Of a stretch of 64,000 nucleotides of DNA, positions 25,832 through 34,697 are shown piece after piece. The position numbers were made by a program, and so were the translations under genes. The notes beneath the pieces are model-generated. The model did no database searches, had not been told where the DNA came from, and saw only the letters and a program-made list of their open reading frames with translations. Every line of letters begins with the position of its first letter. Position 1 is the first letter of the stretch. Source of the DNA: Pontibacterium granulatum (GTDB taxonomy: Bacteria; Pseudomonadota; Gammaproteobacteria; Pseudomonadales; Balneatricaceae); NCBI RefSeq assembly GCF_029961155.1, contig NZ_JASBRH010000009.1, forward strand, positions 116,994-180,993, read 5' to 3'.

Positions 25832-26390
25832 GTAGGGCAGCGTTCACGCTGCCGGTAGGCTGAAGCCTACCCTACATCCATTCTATTTCATTACCTCGTT
25901 CCCACGTTCCGCGTGGGAATCAGATACGGCTTTTCTTGTTGGGTGTCGCTGTGCTCGACCCAACCTACCATACTGCTTCGCACCCTATCTGTAGGGCAGT
26001 GTTCACGCTGCCGGTAGGCTGAAGCCCACCCTACATCCATTCTATTTCATCACCTCGTTCCCACGCTCCGCGTGGGAATCAGATACGGCTTTGCTTGTTG
26101 GGTGTCGCTACAACCTACCCTACTACTTCGCATCCTATCTGTAGGGCAGCGTTCACGCTGCCGGTAGGCTGAAGCCTACCCTACATCCATTCTATTTCAT
26201 CACCTCGTCCCCACCTTCCGCGTGGGAATCAGACACGGCTTTTCTTGTTGGGTGTCGCTGTGCTCGACCCAACCTACCCTACTGCTTCGCACCCTATCTG
26301 TAGGGCAGCGTTCACACTGCCGGTAGGCTTAAGCCTACCCTACATCCATTCTATTTCATCACCTCTTTCCCACGCTCCGCGTGGGAACCA
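25832..26390. repeat. Tandem array of four 150-159-bp composite REP-like units
   Basis: Each unit contains the 44-bp GTAGGGCAGCG...CCCTAC palindrome (25832, 25991, 26141 and 26300), then a CCCACGC-tcc-GCGTGGG hairpin, then a GTTGGGTGTCGCT stretch that resembles the second repeat family. Periods are 159, 150 and 159 bp. It fills the gap between the convergent urea transporter and uraH genes. Frames across it are low-complexity artefacts. Confidence 0.85.
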
Positions 26391-26422
26391 GACGTACTAC
26401 CCATGCTCAGCGCCACCACCAC

Positions 26423-26447
26423 AAAAAAACCGCCTACAATGAGGCGG
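26423..26447 (-). terminator. Terminator of uraH
   Basis: On the minus strand CCGCCT-cattgt-AGGCGG is followed by seven T residues, about 30 nt past the uraH stop codon. Confidence 0.85.
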
Positions 26448-26477
26448 CTTTTCCAGGGACAGATCGTATAGCGAGAA

Positions 26478-26828
26478 TCAGCTTCCGCGATACGTGGAAT
26501 AACTGTACGGCGAAATCAACAACGGCACATGATAGTGCTCATCCTCATTCGCGATACCAAAGCGAATCACCACCTCATCCAGGAACGCCGGTTCCGGCAG
26601 CTCCATACCACGTCTACGGTAATAAGCCCCCGCACCAAACTCCAGCTCGTACACGCCTTTAGCAAACGCCTCACCTTCCAGCACCGGCTGGTCACAGCGG
26701 CCATCGCTGTTGGTGGTTACAGTCGCAATCAGCTCACGCTTGGCACCGATGCGGTACAGCTTTACTTGAATGTCGCTGCCCGGGCAGCCAAATGCTGAGT
26801 CCAGCACGTGTGTAGTCAGATAACCCAT
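26478..26828 (-). CDS. uraH: 5-hydroxyisourate hydrolase (transthyretin-like)
   Basis: The 116-residue protein has the family N-terminus LTTHVLDSAFG and ends in the diagnostic tetrapeptide YRGS. It also holds the SDGRCDQPVL segment near residue 46. It hydrolyses 5-hydroxyisourate made by PuuD to OHCU, the substrate of UraD. The ATG at 26828 matches homologous N-termini but lacks a close ribosome site. A GGAGG occurs 24 nt upstream, next to an in-frame GTG at 26852, so the start is not settled. It is divergent from puuE, and both promoters carry the purine palindrome. Confidence 0.92.
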   Translation of the reverse strand: MGYLTTHVLDSAFGCPGSDIQVKLYRIGAKRELIATVTTNSDGRCDQPVLEGEAFAKGVYELEFGAGAYYRRRGMELPEPAFLDEVVIRFGIANEDEHYHVPLLISPYSYSTYRGS

Positions 26829-26918
26829 AAATCGTTGCAGTGCTAACAGCACCCTCCAATAGATAGTGAATGTCGAACCCCAGTCGCGCTTTCACCAATA
26901 CAGTCATTACGACATACA

Positions 26919-26928
26919 TTGTATACAG
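26919..26928. promoter_or_regulatory. TTGTATACA(G) operator, uraH promoter
   Basis: TTGTATACAG matches nine of ten consensus bases and lies about 90 bp upstream of uraH. Confidence 0.6.
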
Positions 26929-27024
26929 ATAGCACCTAATCACGCCAAAAATCCACTTTACGCAGACTTTCCTGACGCCTGAAGCCCCTTAAACATCAGA
27001 AGATAGGTCTATATAATCATTTTT

Positions 27025-27040
27025 TTGACCCGGAAGACAA
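27025..27040. promoter_or_regulatory. RutR-like 16-bp operator, puuE promoter
   Basis: TTGACCCGGAAGACAA fits TTGAC-N6-G(T/A)CAA. It lies 27 bp upstream of the TTGTATACAA box, the same order as in the xdhA and pyk promoters. Confidence 0.5.
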
Positions 27041-27067
27041 CTTTTTCTTTGCCAAACCGATTTATCA

Positions 27068-27077
27068 TTGTATACAA
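27068..27077. promoter_or_regulatory. TTGTATACAA operator, puuE promoter
   Basis: Exact match to the palindrome, with a further near match (TTGTTTACACA) starting near 27092. It lies about 80 bp before puuE. Confidence 0.7.
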
Positions 27078-27157
27078 TCAATACATACCAATTGTTTACA
27101 CACGTTTTGTGTTCTAAAACGCAATAAAGAGTTATCTGTAACCTAAGGAGTTGAACC

Positions 27158-28081
27158 GTGAGCAGAGATTACCCACGAGACCTAATCGGATACGGTGCCA
27201 ACCCTCCCCATCCTCAATGGCCGGGTGATGCGCGTGTCGCTATCTCCTTCGTACTCAACTACGAAGAAGGTGGTGAGCGTTGCGTCCTGCACGGTGATGC
27301 AGAATCGGAAGCGTTCCTGTCAGAGATGCCAAGCGCACAGCCTCTGGCCGGTGTTCGCAACATGAGCATGGAGTCCATCTACGAGTACGGCAGCCGCTCT
27401 GGTGTGTGGCGTCTGCTGAAGTTGTTCGATAAGTACGATATCCCGCTGACTGTGTTTGCCGTTGCGATGGCGATCGAGCGTCACCCGGACGTGGCGAAAT
27501 CGATGGTTGAGGCAGGCCACGAGATCTGCAGCCACGCGTACCGCTGGATCGACTACCAGTACATGGATGTTGAGGAAGAGCGCGAGCACCTGAACAAAGC
27601 AATCGAGATCATCACCCAGGTCACCGGCCAGCGCCCGCTGGGTTGGTACACCGGTCGTAACAGCCCGAACACCCGCGATCTGGTGATGCAGGAAGGTGGC
27701 TTCCTGTATGACTCCGACGCCTATGACGATGACCTGCCCTACTGGGTCGACAACAACGGTAAAGGTCACCTCGTTATCCCTTACACCCTGGACACCAACG
27801 ATATGCGTTTTGCGACCGTACAGGGTTTTAACAGCGGCGAGCAGTTCTACCAGTACCTGAAAGACGCTTTCGACACCCTGTACGCAGAAGGTGAAGAGGC
27901 GCCGAAGATGCTGTCGATTGGTCTGCACTGTCGCTTGATCGGTCGTCCGGCGCGTATCGCAGCTCTGGAACGTTTTATCCAGTACGCGCAGAGCCACGAC
28001 AAAGTCTGGTTCACACGCCGCATCGATATCGCCAAACACTGGCATGAAAAACACCCATTCAACCCGGAGAGCGCCAAATGA
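27158..28081 (+). CDS. puuE: Allantoinase, metal-independent PuuE type
   Basis: The 307-residue protein belongs to the polysaccharide-deacetylase (NodB) fold rather than the amidohydrolase fold of AllB. It opens with DYPRDLIGYGANPPHPQWPGDARVAIS, split here by the family's conserved YGANPP at residues 8-13. It also shows HEICSHAYRWIDYQ near 125 and TGRNSPNTRDLV near 168. It hydrolyses allantoin to allantoate in the cytoplasm. AAGGAG lies before its start codon (GTG at 27158). It overlaps uraD by 4 nt and begins a puuE-uraD-alc-allA unit. Confidence 0.93.
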   Translation: MSRDYPRDLIGYGANPPHPQWPGDARVAISFVLNYEEGGERCVLHGDAESEAFLSEMPSAQPLAGVRNMSMESIYEYGSRSGVWRLLKLFDKYDIPLTVFAVAMAIERHPDVAKSMVEAGHEICSHAYRWIDYQYMDVEEEREHLNKAIEIITQVTGQRPLGWYTGRNSPNTRDLVMQEGGFLYDSDAYDDDLPYWVDNNGKGHLVIPYTLDTNDMRFATVQGFNSGEQFYQYLKDAFDTLYAEGEEAPKMLSIGLHCRLIGRPARIAALERFIQYAQSHDKVWFTRRIDIAKHWHEKHPFNPESAK

Positions 28082-28599
28082 GTAACGGAAGTTTCCAGCA
28101 CTGCACCCCAAGCGAGATGGATCGCGATACGTTTGTGAGCACCTTTGCTGACATTTATGAGCATTCATCCTGGGTGGCAGAGAAGGCGTTCGACCTGGGC
28201 ATCAGCGAACTGCACAACCAGATCAGTGTGCTGCACGAACAGATGGCGGGTGTACTGAACAACAGCGACTACCAGGCGCAGCTGGACCTGATCAATGCCC
28301 ACCCGGACTTGGCAGGTAAAGCCGCGATTGCCGGTGAGCTGACCGAAGCTTCCACCTCCGAGCAGTCCGGTGCCGGTATCCACGAATGCACCGCTGAGGA
28401 GTTTGCACGCTTCACCGAACTGAACAATGCCTACAAAGAGAAGTTCCAGTTCCCGTTCATCATGGCGGTAAAAGGCAGCAACCGACACCAGATCCTGGCG
28501 GCATTTGAGACCCGTATTCACAACAGTCCGGAGCAGGAGTTCAAAACCGCTCTCGAGCAGATCAACAAGATCGCTCTGTTCCGCCTGAACGACATGTAA
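28078..28599 (+). CDS. uraD: OHCU decarboxylase
   Basis: The 173-residue helical protein contains the family motifs FVSTFADIYEHSSWVAE near residues 17-33 and DLINAHPDLAGKAAIA near 64-79, then FPFIMAVKG near 122-130. It decarboxylates 2-oxo-4-hydroxy-4-carboxy-5-ureidoimidazoline to S-allantoin. Its start overlaps the puuE stop by 4 nt, so translation is coupled. It completes the three-step urate-to-allantoin route with PuuD and UraH. Confidence 0.92.
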   Translation: MSNGSFQHCTPSEMDRDTFVSTFADIYEHSSWVAEKAFDLGISELHNQISVLHEQMAGVLNNSDYQAQLDLINAHPDLAGKAAIAGELTEASTSEQSGAGIHECTAEEFARFTELNNAYKEKFQFPFIMAVKGSNRHQILAAFETRIHNSPEQEFKTALEQINKIALFRLNDM

Positions 28600-28626
28600 C
28601 CCAAATTCGAAGAAGAAAGATAAACC

Positions 28627-29619
28627 ATGACAAATTCAGCAACTTTTCAGAAATACATCAACCTGGCGGATGCCCGTCTGGGTAGTGAAGTGATCTTTGT
28701 AACCGACGACTGGTTCGCCGACGCCAACCGCATGCTGCAGCCAACCGAAGCCGTATGGAAAGAAGGCGTGTTCGACGACAACGGTAAGTGGATGGACGGC
28801 TGGGAATCCCGCCGTAAACGCCACGAAGGTTACGACTCCGCCGTTGTGCGCCTGGGTGTACCGGGTGTGATCAAAGGCGTGAACATCGACACCAAGCACT
28901 TCACCGGTAACTTCCCACCGTCTGCATCCCTGGAAGCCTGCTTCTCTCCAAACGGCGATCCGGATGACAACGCAGAGTGGACTGAAGTGCTGCCGGCAGT
29001 GGCCCTGCAGGGTGACAGCGAACACCTGCACGCGATCAACGATGATCGTCCATGGACTCACCTGCGCTTTAACATCTTCCCGGACGGTGGTGTTGCACGT
29101 CTGCGTGTACACGGCCTGCCATACATCAACTGGTCTGCAACTGATCCATCCGAAGAGATCGATCTGGCTGCATCCCTGAACGGCGCCCGCGCTCTCGCTT
29201 GCAGCGACGAACACTTCGGCACCATGAGCAACATCCTGAACCCGGGTCGTGGTATCAACATGGGTGACGGTTGGGAAACCGCACGCCGCCGCACACCAGG
29301 TAACGATTGGGTAATTGTAGCGCTGGGCCACCCAGGTGAAATCAGCCGCATCGTGGTGGACACCCTGCACTTCAAAGGTAACTACCCGGACAGCTGCTCT
29401 ATCCAGGCGGCGTACGTTAAAGGTGGTACTGACGACCAGATCGAAACCCAGAGCCTGTTCTGGAAAGAGCTGCTGCCATCCCAGAAGCTGGAGATGCACC
29501 AGGAGCACGAGTTTACAGAGCAGATCAACGACATCGGCCCGATCACCCACGTACGTCTGAACATCTTCCCGGATGGTGGTGTCAGCCGTCTGCGCCTGTT
29601 TGGCAAAGTAACTGACTGA
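28627..29619 (+). CDS. alc: Allantoicase
   Basis: The 330-residue protein consists of two homologous beta-sandwich repeats, each with an equivalent DGWE(S/T).R motif (near residues 58 and 216), a KG(V/N) segment and an FPDGGV(A/S)RLR(V/L) signature (near 151 and 317). It hydrolyses allantoate to (S)-ureidoglycolate and urea. It lies 27 bp after uraD and 7 bp before allA in the ureide operon. Confidence 0.95.
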   Translation: MTNSATFQKYINLADARLGSEVIFVTDDWFADANRMLQPTEAVWKEGVFDDNGKWMDGWESRRKRHEGYDSAVVRLGVPGVIKGVNIDTKHFTGNFPPSASLEACFSPNGDPDDNAEWTEVLPAVALQGDSEHLHAINDDRPWTHLRFNIFPDGGVARLRVHGLPYINWSATDPSEEIDLAASLNGARALACSDEHFGTMSNILNPGRGINMGDGWETARRRTPGNDWVIVALGHPGEISRIVVDTLHFKGNYPDSCSIQAAYVKGGTDDQIETQSLFWKELLPSQKLEMHQEHEFTEQINDIGPITHVRLNIFPDGGVSRLRLFGKVTD

Positions 29620-29626
29620 GGCAGTT

Positions 29627-30130
29627 ATGCAGATTATCCACCCACAACCGTTAACGGCCGAGGCCTTTGCCCCGTTTGGTGACGTGATCGAAACCCGCGA
29701 CCGGGATTACTTCATGATCAACAACGGTTCGACACGGCGCTACCACAAGCTGGGCGCCGTGCAGCTGGGCAAACCGGAGGATAACGCGATCATCAGCATC
29801 TTCCGCGCGCAGGCGCTGACGATGCCGCTGACCGTAAAAATGATGGAACGCCACCCGCTGGGTAGCCAGGCCTTTATCCCGTTGAAGGGTCACCCCTTCC
29901 TGGTATTGGTCGCGCCTGCGGGTGAAATCCCTTACCCGGGCCAGCTGAAGGCATTTATTACGGACGGCACCCAGGGCATCAACTACCACGCAGGCGTGTG
30001 GCACCACCCGGTGCTGTGCTGCGCGGAAGAGGATGATTTCCTGGTGATCGACCGTGAGGGCGAAGGTAACAACTGCGACGAGTACTTCTTCGCAGATGAA
30101 TCACACATCGTGCTAGATCCAACTGCTTAG
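29627..30130 (+). CDS. allA: Ureidoglycolate lyase
   Basis: The 167-residue cupin-like enzyme has the AllA motifs PLTAEAFAPFGDVIE near residues 7-21, SIFRAQ, MERHPLGSQAFIPL near 72-85 and GVWHHPVL near 122-129. It splits (S)-ureidoglycolate to glyoxylate and urea, so it supplies the glyoxylate used by the bhc gene products. It is the last gene of the puuE-uraD-alc-allA unit. Neither ureidoglycolate dehydrogenase nor the ureidoglycine pathway is present here. Confidence 0.94.
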   Translation: MQIIHPQPLTAEAFAPFGDVIETRDRDYFMINNGSTRRYHKLGAVQLGKPEDNAIISIFRAQALTMPLTVKMMERHPLGSQAFIPLKGHPFLVLVAPAGEIPYPGQLKAFITDGTQGINYHAGVWHHPVLCCAEEDDFLVIDREGEGNNCDEYFFADESHIVLDPTA

Positions 30131-30210
30131 CATCAAGCACGAAACCTATAAAAATAAAAACGCTGACTTTTAATCGTTATTTATAGTCAGATTATTGTGA
30201 GGAGAAGACA

Positions 30211-31389
30211 ATGGATCCCCATATCACTGAATGGCTCAACCTGGCGATTCGCTGGGTTCATATGATCACCGGTGTTGCCTGGATCGGCGCATCTTTCTAT
30301 TTCGTCTGGTTGGAAAACCACCTGGACCGACGCAATCCGCGCGAAGGATTGTCCGGTGATCTCTGGGCGATCCACGGTGGTGGTATCTATCACCTGGAGA
30401 AGTACAAACTGGCACCGCCGAAAATGCCTGAGCAGTTGCACTGGTTTAAGTGGGAGGCGTACGCCACCTGGATGACCGGTATCCTGCTGCTGGCCGTGGT
30501 GTACTACCTGAACGCTGAACTGTTCCTGATCGCTCCAGGGTCCGACCTGAGCCCAACCACTGCGATTGCGATCGGTGTTGCTACGCTGGTTGCGGGCTGG
30601 TTCATCTACGACCTGCTGTGTGACTCGCCACTGGGTAAACAACCTGCCCTGCTGGGTGCGGTACTGTTCGTGCTGATTATCGCTGCGGCCTGGGGTCTGT
30701 CTCAGGTATTCAGTGGCCGTGGTGCGTTCATCCACGTCGGTGCGCTGATCGGTACCATCATGGTAGGTAACGTATTCCGCGTCATCATGCCGGCACAGCG
30801 TGCATTGGTTGCTGCAATTGAAGCGGGTAAAGAACCGGATCCGGCACTGCCAGCTAAAGGCCTGCTGCGTTCCCGTCACAACAACTACTTTACGCTGCCG
30901 GTGCTGTTCATCATGATCAGCAACCACTTCCCAAGCACGTACGGTAACGAGTTTAACTGGGCGGTACTGGCAGGTCTGGCGGTATTGAGTGTACTGGTAC
31001 GTCACTACTTCAACACCCGTCATGCATCACAGAATTTTGCCTGGACAATCCCTGTTGCTGCATTGGGTATGGTATGCCTGGCATTCATCACCTCGCCGGC
31101 TAAAACCGACTCTGAAGCCATGACACAGGAGGTCACTATTCAGCAGGTACAGGAGATCATCACCGAGCGGTGCACCAGCTGTCACTCAGCGAACCCAACC
31201 AGCACCATGTTCACCAGTGCTCCGGCCGGCGTAATACTGGATAACGCCAGCCAGATCAAAACACTGGCGCCGAAGATCTACCTGCAAACCGTGGCCAGCA
31301 AAACCATGCCACTGGGTAACATGACCCAGATGACCCAACAGGAACGTGATTTGATCGGCGTTTGGATCAGCCAGAACAAATCCGAGTAA
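30211..31389 (+). CDS. puuD: Membrane urate hydroxylase with C-terminal cytochrome c domain
   Basis: The 392-residue protein has about eight membrane segments with conserved histidines (IRWVHMITGVAWIGASFYF near residues 13-31, split from MDPHITEWLNL). It ends in a periplasmic cytochrome c domain with CTSCH near residue 323 and a likely axial Met in TMPLGNM near 368. It oxidises urate to 5-hydroxyisourate and passes electrons to the respiratory chain, replacing soluble uricase. GAGGAG lies before the ATG. It follows allA by 80 bp, an interval holding a CTGACT...AGTCAG inverted repeat (about 30162-30190). Confidence 0.94.
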   Translation: MDPHITEWLNLAIRWVHMITGVAWIGASFYFVWLENHLDRRNPREGLSGDLWAIHGGGIYHLEKYKLAPPKMPEQLHWFKWEAYATWMTGILLLAVVYYLNAELFLIAPGSDLSPTTAIAIGVATLVAGWFIYDLLCDSPLGKQPALLGAVLFVLIIAAAWGLSQVFSGRGAFIHVGALIGTIMVGNVFRVIMPAQRALVAAIEAGKEPDPALPAKGLLRSRHNNYFTLPVLFIMISNHFPSTYGNEFNWAVLAGLAVLSVLVRHYFNTRHASQNFAWTIPVAALGMVCLAFITSPAKTDSEAMTQEVTIQQVQEIITERCTSCHSANPTSTMFTSAPAGVILDNASQIKTLAPKIYLQTVASKTMPLGNMTQMTQQERDLIGVWISQNKSE

Positions 31390-31398
31390 CAGAAAGAC

Positions 31399-31436
31399 GA
31401 AGCCCTACACGTACCCCGAAACGCGTGTAGGGCTTC
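31399..31436 (+). terminator. Hairpin terminator after puuD
   Basis: A perfect 13-bp stem pairs GAAGCCCTACACG with CGTGTAGGGCTTC. The T tract is weak, so it may stabilise the mRNA end rather than fully terminate. Confidence 0.6.
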
Positions 31437-31613
31437 CTGAAGGTTTCTATGCCCGCACTTATGTCGATGATTGCAAGTGCTCTTCCGGACGGTGAAAGCT
31501 GTCCGGCTTTTTGCGTTTTAGCGGGTATGCCACCCAGCAGCGTGTTGAGACCGTTTAATCAGCGGTGCTACCATTGCTGCAACCCAATTTCTTCCCAGGA
31601 GTGAGACGTCTAT

Positions 31614-32246
31614 ATGGCCAAAATAAGGGAGCGTAACCGCGAGCTGATCATTGAGGTAGCCAGTAAGTTTTTTGCCGAGAAAGGCTTTGCGGCGACCAAG
31701 ACTATCGATATCGCCAACAGCGCCGGCTTACCGAAGGCTAACGTCTACTACTACTTCAAGACCAAGCAGAACCTGTACCGTAGCGTATTGGAGAGTATTA
31801 CCGAGCCGCTGCTGCAGGCGTCAGAACCGTTCTACGAGAACGACGATCCAGCGACGGCACTGGAGGAGTACATCCGCGCCAAGATCCGTATCTCGCAAAC
31901 CCACCCGCACGCCTCCAAGGTATTCGCCAGCGAGATCATGCACGGCGCCCCACACTTGCCTGAAGACATTGCTGCGCAGATGCAGGACCAGACCAAACAG
32001 ATGTGTGAACGCATTCAGAGCTGGATTGATCAGGACCTGATGGCCGCCGTACCGCCACAGCACCTGCTGTTTACCATCTGGGCGTCCACCCAGACTTACG
32101 CAGACTTTGACTGGCAGATCTCGCAGATCACCGGCAAGGAAAAGCTGGACCAGGAAGATTACGACCAGGCCGCTGACCTGATTGTGAAACTGGTATTGAG
32201 TGGATGTGGAATTCAGGTAGGAACTAAAGAAAAAGAGACGGCGTAA
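31614..32246 (+). CDS. TetR family regulator, RutR-like
   Basis: The 210-residue protein has an N-terminal TetR helix-turn-helix (FFAEKGFAATKTIDIANSAGLPKANVYYYFKTK near residues 19-51, in two parts). Its effector domain contains the RutR-type stretch SKVFASEIMHGAPHLP near residues 100-115. E. coli RutR senses uracil/thymine and binds TTGACCANNTGGTCAA. Sites with the same TTGAC-N6-G(T/A)CAA layout occur before xdhA, puuE, pyk and the bhc genes, so this protein is the natural candidate to bind them. The effector may be a purine or ureide. An AGGAG lies 12 nt before the ATG, which is rather far. Confidence 0.85.
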   Translation: MAKIRERNRELIIEVASKFFAEKGFAATKTIDIANSAGLPKANVYYYFKTKQNLYRSVLESITEPLLQASEPFYENDDPATALEEYIRAKIRISQTHPHASKVFASEIMHGAPHLPEDIAAQMQDQTKQMCERIQSWIDQDLMAAVPPQHLLFTIWASTQTYADFDWQISQITGKEKLDQEDYDQAADLIVKLVLSGCGIQVGTKEKETA

Positions 32247-32332
32247 TCAATGTGACTACGCCCGGGGTGAAAGCCCCAAAGGGTAAGCGACTACCGGAGG
32301 TATCAATCGGTAGTCGCTGACGAGGAACCGTA
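32247..32332. other. Structured intergenic element with perfect 11-bp hairpin
   Basis: AGCGACTACCG (32286-32296) pairs exactly with CGGTAGTCGCT (32308-32318) around an 11-nt loop. A CGGGG-tgaaag-CCCC hairpin precedes it near 32263-32277, and a GACGAGGAACC tail follows. It is not a terminator because no T tract follows. It is followed by a 23-codon frame (ATG at 32333, good GAGGAA site) that overlaps the 3' end of the convergent HbpS-like gene. I recognise no RNA family with confidence. Confidence 0.45.
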
Positions 32333-32355
32333 ATGACTAAATTTGAAAAAGCTGC

Positions 32356-32793
32356 TTACGCAGGGATTGGATCTACCTGCAAACCCGCCGCTTCAATGCC
32401 ATGAATCGCGCATTGCTCATCGATATCAGACGTATCGCCGCTGATACCCACTGCGCCTAATACAACGCCTTCCGCATTACGCACCAGCACACCACCAGGG
32501 ACGGGAATCAGGTTCCCCTGCGCCAGGGTATTCAACGCCGACACAAACGACGGACGCTGCTGCGCATCTTCACCGATAGAGCGGGAAGATTTACCCAGCG
32601 CCACCGCACCCCACGCTTTTGCAATCGCAATTTCAGGACGCATCATGCTGGCGCCATCCTGACGCTGCAGTGAGATCAGCTTTCCACCCGCATCCAGAAT
32701 CGCCACGCTCAGCGGTGCGGCATTCAGCTCAAGACTCTTCTGAAACGCCTTATTGGTGATCTGCATAGATCGATCAAGATCCAGTCTACCCAT
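32356..32793 (-). CDS. HbpS/GlcG-like heme-binding family protein (DUF336)
   Basis: From the ATG at 32793, which has GGAG about 9 nt upstream, the protein is 145 residues with no signal peptide. It contains the DUF336 motifs SVAILDAGGKLISLQRQDGA near residues 29-48, given here as its longest run, plus GGVLVRN and GAVGISGDTSDIDEQCA at the C-terminus. Family members bind heme or act beside glycolate, diol and urate pathways; GlcG is encoded with glycolate oxidase genes. It lies between puuD/tetR and pyk, and a GTATAC box lies before it, so it belongs to the regulon. Its reaction is unknown. Confidence 0.8.
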   Translation of the reverse strand: MGRLDLDRSMQITNKAFQKSLELNAAPLSVAILDAGGKLISLQRQDGASMMRPEIAIAKAWGAVALGKSSRSIGEDAQQRPSFVSALNTLAQGNLIPVPGGVLVRNAEGVVLGAVGISGDTSDIDEQCAIHGIEAAGLQVDPIPA

Positions 32794-32842
32794 CTTCGTT
32801 ACTCCGATAATTTTAGGATTGATTCGGCTTACGCAGACCCTT

Positions 32843-32852
32843 TCGTATACAA
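32843..32852. promoter_or_regulatory. TTGTATACAA-type operator before the HbpS-like gene
   Basis: TCGTATACAA keeps nine of ten consensus bases and lies 50 bp upstream of the start codon. Confidence 0.6.
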
Positions 32853-32952
32853 AATCATTAGACCCAAAGCGCGTAAGCATTCCTTACAAAATCGACAGAA
32901 AGCTTATTTAACGGGGACCAGGCTCTGCTTATAAATTCAAAATACATATTTC

Positions 32953-32968
32953 TTGACCCTTTAGTCAA
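32953..32968. promoter_or_regulatory. RutR-like 16-bp operator, pyk promoter
   Basis: TTGACCCTTTAGTCAA has perfect TTGAC/GTCAA arms with 6-bp spacing, the closest match in the window to the RutR layout. It lies 27 bp upstream of the TTGTACACAA box. Confidence 0.6.
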
Positions 32969-32995
32969 CTTATGACTACAATCAAAATACATAAA

Positions 32996-33005
32996 TTGTA
33001 CACAA
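32996..33005. promoter_or_regulatory. TTGTACACAA operator, pyk promoter
   Basis: Nine of ten consensus bases, extended to AAATTGTACACAATTT, about 120 bp before pyk. Confidence 0.65.
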
Positions 33006-33123
33006 TTTGAGATCTAAAGTTTCCACAATGCAAAACCAGCGGAGGCATCAGACTTGAACTTCTACATCCAACGCAACCCGCGTTAACGGTTACTTCACCA
33101 CTTCAGATAAGCGGACAACCCTT

Positions 33124-34551
33124 ATGAACAGATACACAGCACACGACAAGAAAGTAAAAATCCTGGCAACCCTGGGCCCGGCTATTCAGTCCGAGAAGGA
33201 CGTGCGTGATCTGGTCATAAACGGCGCCAACCTGTTCCGCCTGAACTTCAGCCACGGCGAGCATCAGGACCACGCCGAGCGCCTGAACTGGATTCGCAAC
33301 ATCGAACAGGAGCTGGATACCTCAATCGGTGTATTGATGGACCTGCAGGGCCCCAAGCTGCGCATCGGCACTTTTGCCAACGGCCCAGTTACCCTGAAAG
33401 ATGGCCAGGCGTTCCAACTGGACCTGGATAGCACACCCGGCAACGACAGCCGCGTAAACTTGCCTCACCCAGAGATCATTGCAGCGCTGGAGGAAGGGAT
33501 GGACCTGCTGCTGGACGACGGCAAGATCCGCCTGCGTGTAACCGCCACCAACGGCGATAAGATCCAAACCCAAGTTGTGGTTGGCGGTGAACTCTCCGAG
33601 CGTAAAGGGGTAAACGTGCCGGAAGCGGTGCTCGACCTGAGCCCGCTCACCGAAAAAGACCGCCGCGATCTGGCCTTTGGCCTGGAACTGGGCGTGGATT
33701 GGGTGGCGCTCTCGTTTGTACAGCGCCCGGAAGATATCCGCGAAGCCCGCGAGCTGATCCAGGGCAAAGCCTGCCTGATGGCCAAGATCGAAAAGCCGTC
33801 CGCCGTTGAACATCTGGAAGAGATCGTAGAACTGAGCGACGCCATCATGGTCGCCCGCGGTGACCTGGGTGTAGAGCTCCCGGCAGAGACCATTCCGGCC
33901 ATCCAGAAACGGATCATCAAAACCTGCCGCCAACATGGTCGCCCGGTAGTTGTTGCTACGCAGATGCTGGAGTCGATGCGCTTCACCCCTGCCCCAACCC
34001 GCGCAGAGGTAACCGACGTAGCCAATGCCGTATACGAAGGTGCAGATGCGGTAATGCTTTCAGCGGAAACCGCGTCCGGTGCCTACCCGGTTGAGTCGGT
34101 AACCATGATGAGCAAGATTATCCGCAACATCGAAGCTGATCCAAGCTATCAGGCTCATCTGGATGTAAACCGCCCACAGCCTAACGCCACGGTTGAGGAT
34201 GCAATCAGCTGCGCGATCCGTCGAGTAAGCAAGATTCTGGATGTAGCGGTACTGATCAACTTCACCAACTCCGGTGAAACCGGCATGCGCGCTGCACGTG
34301 AACGCCCTAAGGCACCGCTCCTCAACCTGACACCCAACCTCTGTACCGCACGCAAGCTGACATTGGTTTGGGGTGTAAACACCGTAGTTCGCCCCGAGTT
34401 TGCCAAGCCGATCGAGATTACCCCAACCGCGTTGGAGGAAGCTAAGCGCCTGGGTATGGCAAGCGCTGGCGACATGGTGGTGATCACCGCGGGTATCCCG
34501 TTTGGCGAACCTGGCAGCACCAACGTACTGCGAATCGAGACCGTACAGTGA
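33124..34551 (+). CDS. pyk: Pyruvate kinase
   Basis: The 475-residue enzyme has the pyruvate kinase landmarks KILATLGPA near residue 12, NLFRLNFSHGEH near 36, the active-site MAKIEKPSAVEHLEEI near residues 219-234 and VARGDLGVELP near 242. It makes pyruvate and ATP from phosphoenolpyruvate and ADP. Its promoter has both purine-regulon motifs, which points to a role in carbon flow from glyoxylate rather than general glycolysis. Pyruvate kinase isozymes are also found in glyoxylate utilisation clusters of Pseudomonas. A strong terminator follows. Confidence 0.95.
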   Translation: MNRYTAHDKKVKILATLGPAIQSEKDVRDLVINGANLFRLNFSHGEHQDHAERLNWIRNIEQELDTSIGVLMDLQGPKLRIGTFANGPVTLKDGQAFQLDLDSTPGNDSRVNLPHPEIIAALEEGMDLLLDDGKIRLRVTATNGDKIQTQVVVGGELSERKGVNVPEAVLDLSPLTEKDRRDLAFGLELGVDWVALSFVQRPEDIREARELIQGKACLMAKIEKPSAVEHLEEIVELSDAIMVARGDLGVELPAETIPAIQKRIIKTCRQHGRPVVVATQMLESMRFTPAPTRAEVTDVANAVYEGADAVMLSAETASGAYPVESVTMMSKIIRNIEADPSYQAHLDVNRPQPNATVEDAISCAIRRVSKILDVAVLINFTNSGETGMRAARERPKAPLLNLTPNLCTARKLTLVWGVNTVVRPEFAKPIEITPTALEEAKRLGMASAGDMVVITAGIPFGEPGSTNVLRIETVQ

Positions 34552-34622
34552 CCGACTCGTCCAGTCTTCCAGAACACGGCTCTACGGCTCTGAGCCCCCT
34601 GTGAAGCATCACCTCTCCTTTA

Positions 34623-34653
34623 GGCTTCAAGCACCGTCTTGAAGCCTTTTTTT
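34623..34653 (+). terminator. Terminator after pyk
   Basis: GGCTTCAAG-caccgt-CTTGAAGCC is followed by seven T residues. Confidence 0.9.
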
Positions 34654-34697
34654 AGGTTCATCGTCAGATAGCGTGGGACCGAGAAAGCGCCTCGATT

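Noticed and set aside
25832..26390. CRISPR array
   Set aside because: The repeated unit is 150-159 bp and itself palindromic, the units differ little from each other, there are no unique spacers, and no cas genes are present.
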